Source: an uncultured Clostridia bacterium
Lineage (GTDB): Bacteria; Bacillota; Clostridia; Oscillospirales; Oscillospiraceae
Length of the DNA stretch: 35,938 bases
Reading direction: 5' to 3'
NCBI GenBank assembly: GCA_946407675.1
Contig: CAMJPK010000006.1
Coordinates: 1 to 35,938 of the forward strand
Position numbers and translations under genes: made by a program. Position 1 is the stretch's first letter. Each line of letters starts with the position of its first letter. Positions 31,774 through 35,938 of the stretch are shown here, in pieces. The notes under the pieces were generated by a model. That model did no database searches. It worked only from the letters and a program-made list of their open reading frames with translations, and had not been told where the DNA came from.

Positions 31774-33846
31774 ATGGCAGAAACCAAGCTGGCAGTCTGC
31801 GGCCTTTGCAGCCAGGGCTGCCTGATCGACGCGACCGTGGAAAATGACCGCATCGTTTCCGTGATGAAGGCGCAAAACCACCCGCACGTCAAGGGGGCGC
31901 TGTGTGTCAAGGGCGCAGCGCTGAAGCAGTACGTACACCACCCCGACCGGTTGACGCAGCCGCTCAAGCGCGTCGGCCCGAAGGGCAGCCGAAGCAGCTA
32001 TGTCCCCGTGCGCTGGGATGAGGCGATCAGCGCAATCGCGCAGCGCCTTTTGCGCGCGCGCGAGGAGAGCGGCGCAAAGTCCTGCGTTTTCTTTGCGGGC
32101 CACCCGAAATGGTTCCGCCGGGCGCTCGGCGACCTTGCGGCGGCTTACGGCAGTCCGAACTACGGCTCGGAATCCAGCTGCTGCAACCGCGCGCACGGCA
32201 TGGCGTGGGATCTTGTCTACGGCTGCAACCTGCGGCCTGATATTGCCCACTGCCGCAACCTTCTCATCTGGTCGAACAACCCGGCCTATTCCCGCGACGG
32301 CTCGCTGGCGCAGCTCCGATCCGTCCAAAAGCGCGGCGGAAAGGTCATCGTCGTCGACCCGCGCGTGACGCCCACCGCCGCCGCTGCGGATCTGCACCTG
32401 CAAATCTACCCGGGCACGGACGGCGCGCTGGCGCTGGCCGTCGCAAACGTGCTCATTCAGGAAAACCTCTACGACCGGGAATTTATCGAGAACTACTGCG
32501 TCGGCTTTGATGCGTTTCGCGCCTATGCCGCGCAGTTTCCGCCGGAGCGGACCGCGGCGATTTGCGGCGTTTCCGAGGAAATCATCGTCCGCTTTGCGCG
32601 CGAAATCGCCGGCGGCGGTCTCTCGATCCTGATCTCCAGCTGCTCCATTGTCCACTGCGTCAACGGCGTACAGAACGAGCGGGCGGTCATCATGCTCTCC
32701 GCCCTGACCGGCAGCTTTGACCGCCCCGGCGGCAACTGCAGCGCCCCGACGGAAAAGGCGGCGCTGAATGACAACCATCAAAAGCTGGCGCAGCGCCCGG
32801 ACATCGACGCGGACATCTCCGGCGGCGCCTATCCGGTCTGGCAGGCGCTGGTGAACGAGGCGCAGTGCATCCGCCTTGCGGACGTGATTCTCACGCAGCA
32901 GCCCTATCCGGTCCGGAACCTCATCTCCTTCGGCCTCAATCCGCAGATGTGGCCGCAGCCGCAGCGGATGCTGGAGGCGCTGGAAAAGGTAGAGTTTTTC
33001 GTCGTGACCGATCTGTTCTGGAACGAGGCGTGCGAGCGGGCGGATTACGTTCTGCCCGCCTGCACGGCCATCGAGCGCGATCAGGTCGTGCTGACCCCGG
33101 ACAACCACCTTTTCTATCTTCCCTCGCCGCTCACGCCGGGCGACAAGCTGCCGGATGTGGAGATCATGCTCCGGCTCGCGCACGCGATGGATCTGCACAG
33201 CGAAATTCTGGACCTTACAGACTTTGACGCCTATCTCGATTACATTCTCGCAACGGCCGGCGTTTCGCTCGCCGAGTTGAAGGCGGCGCCGGAAGGTCTT
33301 CCCGCGCGCGTAACGAAGGCCGGAAAGCCCTACAGCTACGAGCGCGGCCTGAAAACGCCGAGCGGCAAGGTGGAGTTCGTCTCCGGCCTTCTCTCCCGCT
33401 ATGACCGGGAGGGCTACGCCGCGCTGCCGGAATTCCGTGACTGGCGCGCGCTTGCAGGGGATCGGGCGCGCTATCCCTTCCTGCTCGTCAGCGGCGGGCG
33501 CAGGCCGCAGCTGTTCCATTCCTGCACCTATCGCGTCCCGTGGCTTTCCGGACTGGAGGCGCACCCGATGGTGTTCCTGCACCCGGACGACGCCGCGCGT
33601 CTCGGCCTTGCCGCCGGAGACGCGGCCGACGTCTCCACACCGCTCGGCACGATGCGCTTCACGGTGTTCGCCGACATCGGCGTCAAGCCCGGCGTCGTGC
33701 ACATCTATCACGACGATCCGGGCGGCAACATCAACCGGCTGATCGGCAGCGACTGGCTCGATCCGATCTCCGGCTTCCCCGGCTTCCGCAGTACGATCTG
33801 CGCTGTGGAAAAAGCAAACGCCCCGCAGGAGGTGGACAGCAAATGA
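31774..33846 (+). CDS. Molybdopterin (bis-MGD) oxidoreductase, DMSO reductase family, cytoplasmic type
   Basis: A 690-residue catalytic subunit. The N-terminal [4Fe-4S] site is C9-x2-C12-x3-C16-x27-C44. The probable metal ligand is C136 or C137 (SESSCCNRAHG), at the usual position. Cofactor-contact segments include LIWSNNPAYSRDG, VIVVDPRVTPTAAAADLHL and PGTDGALALAVANVL; the C-terminal MGD-binding domain has HPMVFLHPDDAARLGL and ends near HIYHDDPGGNINRL. No Tat signal, so cytoplasmic. The substrate is unknown; polysulfide/thiosulfate, formate, or another small oxyanion or organic acceptor are open. ATG at 31774 is chosen because AGGAG lies 8 nt upstream; ATG at 31753 has none. The stop overlaps the ferredoxin start (ATGA). 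Confidence 0.9.
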   Translation: MAETKLAVCGLCSQGCLIDATVENDRIVSVMKAQNHPHVKGALCVKGAALKQYVHHPDRLTQPLKRVGPKGSRSSYVPVRWDEAISAIAQRLLRAREESGAKSCVFFAGHPKWFRRALGDLAAAYGSPNYGSESSCCNRAHGMAWDLVYGCNLRPDIAHCRNLLIWSNNPAYSRDGSLAQLRSVQKRGGKVIVVDPRVTPTAAAADLHLQIYPGTDGALALAVANVLIQENLYDREFIENYCVGFDAFRAYAAQFPPERTAAICGVSEEIIVRFAREIAGGGLSILISSCSIVHCVNGVQNERAVIMLSALTGSFDRPGGNCSAPTEKAALNDNHQKLAQRPDIDADISGGAYPVWQALVNEAQCIRLADVILTQQPYPVRNLISFGLNPQMWPQPQRMLEALEKVEFFVVTDLFWNEACERADYVLPACTAIERDQVVLTPDNHLFYLPSPLTPGDKLPDVEIMLRLAHAMDLHSEILDLTDFDAYLDYILATAGVSLAELKAAPEGLPARVTKAGKPYSYERGLKTPSGKVEFVSGLLSRYDREGYAALPEFRDWRALAGDRARYPFLLVSGGRRPQLFHSCTYRVPWLSGLEAHPMVFLHPDDAARLGLAAGDAADVSTPLGTMRFTVFADIGVKPGVVHIYHDDPGGNINRLIGSDWLDPISGFPGFRSTICAVEKANAPQEVDSK

Positions 33847-34241
33847 GCCGCATCGTTTCCGACAATGACAAATGCGTCGGCTGTCTCGCCTGCGTCGTGA
33901 CCTGTATGGACCATCACTTCACCGGCGACGACCCGAATGCCGTTTCCTACCGTAAATACAAACCCTTCGACCTGCCGCGCGGCCTCACGCAGTATCTCAC
34001 CGAGAGCTGCCGCCACTGCGCCGACGCGCCGTGCATCGACGCCTGTCCGGTCGGCGCGATCACGCGCGATGCAAAGGGCTGGACGCATGTGGACCGCGAC
34101 AGGTGCGTCGGCTGCCGCGCCTGCCTGCACGCATGTCCCTATGACAGCCCGGTGTTTGACGCCGCGGGAAAAAGCCGGCGCTGCGACGGCTGCATGGCCT
34201 GTGTGCAGGTCTGTCCCAACGGCGCGCTGCATTTGGAATAA
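33843..34241 (+). CDS. Four-cluster ferredoxin, electron-transfer subunit of the molybdoenzyme
   Basis: A 132-residue protein with 16 cysteines in four groups: CVGCLACVVTC, CRHCADAPCIDAC, CVGCRACLHAC and CDGCMACVQVC, each followed or preceded as in DMSO reductase subunit B/NrfC-type proteins carrying four [4Fe-4S] clusters. It presumably passes electrons between the catalytic subunit and an outside donor or acceptor. No signal peptide or membrane segment. GGAGG lies 9 nt before the ATG, which overlaps the catalytic-subunit stop by 4 nt. No third, membrane-anchor subunit follows; a terminator does. Confidence 0.93.
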   Translation: MSRIVSDNDKCVGCLACVVTCMDHHFTGDDPNAVSYRKYKPFDLPRGLTQYLTESCRHCADAPCIDACPVGAITRDAKGWTHVDRDRCVGCRACLHACPYDSPVFDAAGKSRRCDGCMACVQVCPNGALHLE

Positions 34242-34253
34242 GGTGATTCATAG

Positions 34254-34295
34254 CAAAGCGCCTGACCGGATCGGTCAGGCGCTTTGATTTTGTTT
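34254..34295 (+). terminator. Terminator of the molybdoenzyme module
   Basis: CAAAGCGCCTGACC (34254-34267) and GGTCAGGCGCTTTG (34273-34286) form a perfect 14-bp stem with a 5-nt loop, followed by ATTTTGTTT. It lies between converging genes and may serve both. Confidence 0.9.
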
Positions 34296-34304
34296 CCGCT
34301 CCGG

Positions 34305-35938
34305 TCATTCCCCGACGAGCGCTTTGATGGAATCGGAGTATTCGATCTCGCCAAGCGTTTGCCCGGATTGCAGCAACGCAGGATGAATGATGCTGATGGT
34401 CGGATAGCCGTAAGAACCGTTCTGATTCTTCATCGGGCCGGAAATGTTGTCGATCAACAGAGCATTGCTGAGGTTGCGGACGCCGTCAAACTGAAAGGGT
34501 ACGCAAACCGTCTGGCTGGCGCCGTTTGCGTCCGTATACCGGACGGAAAACATGACGAGCAGGATCACCATATCCGGCTTGTCGGTATTGGTCGGAAGAA
34601 TCAGATACTCGCCGAGGCACTCCGGCGTTTCCGTGACGGTCTTTCCCTCATTTTCTTTCATAAGCGTTGTGATGGAGTCCGCCGCATAGCTTCTGATGCT
34701 CACCAAACCGCCGATGTCGATGTCGGACAGATGCCGGATCGTTCCGTCGCCCTCGCTGTAATAGGACATCTCACCGCCATAGGAGAGCGTCTGATGATTA
34801 TCCGCGGCATCCTGCTTGAGATCGGACACAAACTCCCACGGATCATCGATCCCATCGACGAACGTGCCCGCAATATAACTGAGACTGTTGGTTCCGTATC
34901 TCCGATGCAGATGCTCCGAAATGTCGTCTGTATTCAGGATACGCTCATAAGCTTCCGCGTAGAAGAACGCGCGCGGCGCGGTATACGCATTCACCGAATC
35001 GATCTCGGAGCGGAACACCAGATATAGCGTGTTGTCCGCCGCCTTATCGGGGGACTGCTCCTGACTGAACACGTATCCGATGCAATTCGGCTCCGTATAA
35101 GATACCTTTCCGTTCAGCTTTGTAAGCTCTTCCTGCATGTTCTCCTTGGTCGTCTGCTTGAGCTGCTCGAGCGCAACCTTGGAGATTTCGTCGAAGCTCG
35201 TCACATACGTGGAAAGCCCCTCGACCGTGTATTCCACTTCCGTCTTCGTCGGGTAAAAACCGTAAAGATCGACACAGGTATCCGGATCATAATACAGCCG
35301 GACCGTCACGGTATCCCCGTTTTTCACGTTGGCATACGGTTCTACATTGAAGTCGATATAGGTCAGATTCGGCGCATCCCCGTGATAATCGCACTCTACA
35401 AAATTGCTGCCGTTGACGCCATCAATCAGCAGTTCAAGTCCAATAAACGGATCATACTGCGGGATCGACGGCAGGCCGCTTACGGTCACATGCGCGTCCT
35501 CAAACCGCAGAAGACCGCTTTCGGCTTTCTCATCATACAGGATCACAACGTCGAAGGTGTCTCCGTTTTTCGCCCCGCGATCATTCGTCCCGTAATACCT
35601 GCTCGAAAAAGAGTCTTCATCGATTCTGACATACGGCTCGGCATACGGAAGGGAGTTGTAGATATCCGCCACTGCCTTCGGCGGTTCGCTGCCGTCGGTT
35701 AAAAACGCGGGGTCGATCTTGCGTTCCTCGCAGATGTCGCGCATCAGCCGGTCGCGGTCAAATTCTAGTTCGCCGACCGCGTAACCGTCATATCCGTCGT
35801 ATTCGACAGTGATGTATTTGCCGAGGTCATAAGCCTTGTCATTCTTGCCGCCGCCTGTTTTTGCAGAAAGCTTGGGCAAGAAGATCACCGCCGCGGCGAT
35901 CGCCAGTACGACGACGACCGCGATCGCAATGATCAGGC
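34305..35938 (-). CDS. Membrane-anchored extracytoplasmic protein with repeated beta domains (5' end outside window)
   Basis: At least 543 residues; the frame is open to the window edge, so the start is missing. The first visible residues are a hydrophobic segment (LIIAIAVVVVLAIAAAVIF) followed by KLSAKTGGGK, a membrane anchor with the rest outside. Next, DLGKYITVEYDGYDGYAVGE starts a domain I have seen described only as part of uncharacterised secreted Firmicute proteins. Two diverged Ig-like repeats follow, each with a KNGDT(F/V)xV(x)(I/R)LY core. The second half is unrecognised, beginning with a helix (EQLKQTTKENMQEEL) and containing FVDGIDDPWEFVSDL and PTNTDKP. Few cysteines. Likely a cell-envelope protein of unknown function. 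The GTG at 35886-35888 is not a credible start, since it lies inside the hydrophobic segment. Confidence 0.7.
   Translation of the reverse strand, partial: LIIAIAVVVVLAIAAAVIFLPKLSAKTGGGKNDKAYDLGKYITVEYDGYDGYAVGELEFDRDRLMRDICEERKIDPAFLTDGSEPPKAVADIYNSLPYAEPYVRIDEDSFSSRYYGTNDRGAKNGDTFDVVILYDEKAESGLLRFEDAHVTVSGLPSIPQYDPFIGLELLIDGVNGSNFVECDYHGDAPNLTYIDFNVEPYANVKNGDTVTVRLYYDPDTCVDLYGFYPTKTEVEYTVEGLSTYVTSFDEISKVALEQLKQTTKENMQEELTKLNGKVSYTEPNCIGYVFSQEQSPDKAADNTLYLVFRSEIDSVNAYTAPRAFFYAEAYERILNTDDISEHLHRRYGTNSLSYIAGTFVDGIDDPWEFVSDLKQDAADNHQTLSYGGEMSYYSEGDGTIRHLSDIDIGGLVSIRSYAADSITTLMKENEGKTVTETPECLGEYLILPTNTDKPDMVILLVMFSVRYTDANGASQTVCVPFQFDGVRNLSNALLIDNISGPMKNQNGSYGYPTISIIHPALLQSGQTLGEIEYSDSIKALVGE

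Noticed and set aside
31738-33711. Open frame of about 650 codons on the minus strand
   Set aside because: Antisense to the molybdoenzyme gene; no domain or credible start.
1-35938. CRISPR arrays, insertion sequences, prophage or toxin-antitoxin modules
   Set aside because: No regularly spaced repeats, transposase or integrase motifs, or small paired toxin genes were found on either strand.

Overview
The window is chromosomal DNA, roughly 55-60% G+C by eye, from a low-copy housekeeping region of a spore-forming, anaerobic Firmicute. The best fit is Clostridia, order Oscillospirales (Oscillospiraceae-like). The reasons are the fused IspH-ribosomal S1 gene, the scpA-scpB-DUF2953-ytfJ-dacF-rluB run, the tig-clpP-clpX-lon-engB run, the paired B12-type radical SAM genes, the SpoIVFA/SpoIVFB-like peptidase pair, pyruvate phosphate dikinase, and Shine-Dalgarno-led genes with several TTG/GTG starts. 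The species is not identifiable from the sequence alone.

Layout. (1) Positions 70-15002, all minus strand: a long collinear block read from the promoter at about 15000 through tig, clpP, clpX, lon, engB, scpA, scpB, a DUF2953 protein, ytfJ, a D,D-carboxypeptidase, rluB, an HI0933-type flavoprotein, cmk and ispH-rpsA. It joins protein quality control, chromosome segregation, the cell wall and spore, RNA modification, and isoprenoid synthesis and translation. Gaps are short and many genes overlap, so at least partial co-transcription is likely, punctuated by hairpins at clpP/clpX and ytfJ/dacF. (2) 15043-20306, minus: an rplS unit with its own promoter, structured leader and terminator, then a second promoter driving lepB-rbgA-rnhB-yraN-thrC and, after a hairpin, a metallophosphoesterase gene. 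(3) 20322-24222, minus: two radical SAM-related genes downstream of an M23/M50 peptidase pair.

(4) 24385-27690, plus: a tRNA-Pro(CGG) gene with a consensus promoter and terminator, a knot of inverted repeats that includes a partial reversed copy of the tRNA, then ppdK with its own promoter, a 73-residue non-canonical tail and a terminator. (5) 27727-31689, minus: a translationally coupled pair of uncharacterised genes (multi-zinc-ribbon protein plus an unknown protein), and a DUF2804-galM pair with its own promoter. (6) 31710-34286, plus: a two-gene molybdopterin oxidoreductase and 4x[4Fe-4S] ferredoxin module with its own promoter and terminator. (7) 34305-35938, minus: a large membrane-anchored extracytoplasmic protein cut by the window edge.

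Most of the window is conserved core genome. The parts least explained by known biology are the zinc-ribbon/unknown pair (27727-29396), the anchor-less and signal-less molybdoenzyme module (31774-34241), the extra tails on PpdK, trigger factor and IspH-S1, the inverted tRNA fragment at 24496-24638, and the partial surface protein. I see no CRISPR array, rRNA, insertion sequence or phage gene. No stretch longer than about 300 bases lacks a gene, except the tRNA-flanking interval 24202-24783, which is described below. Homology statements rest on recognising motifs and gene order, not on database searches.
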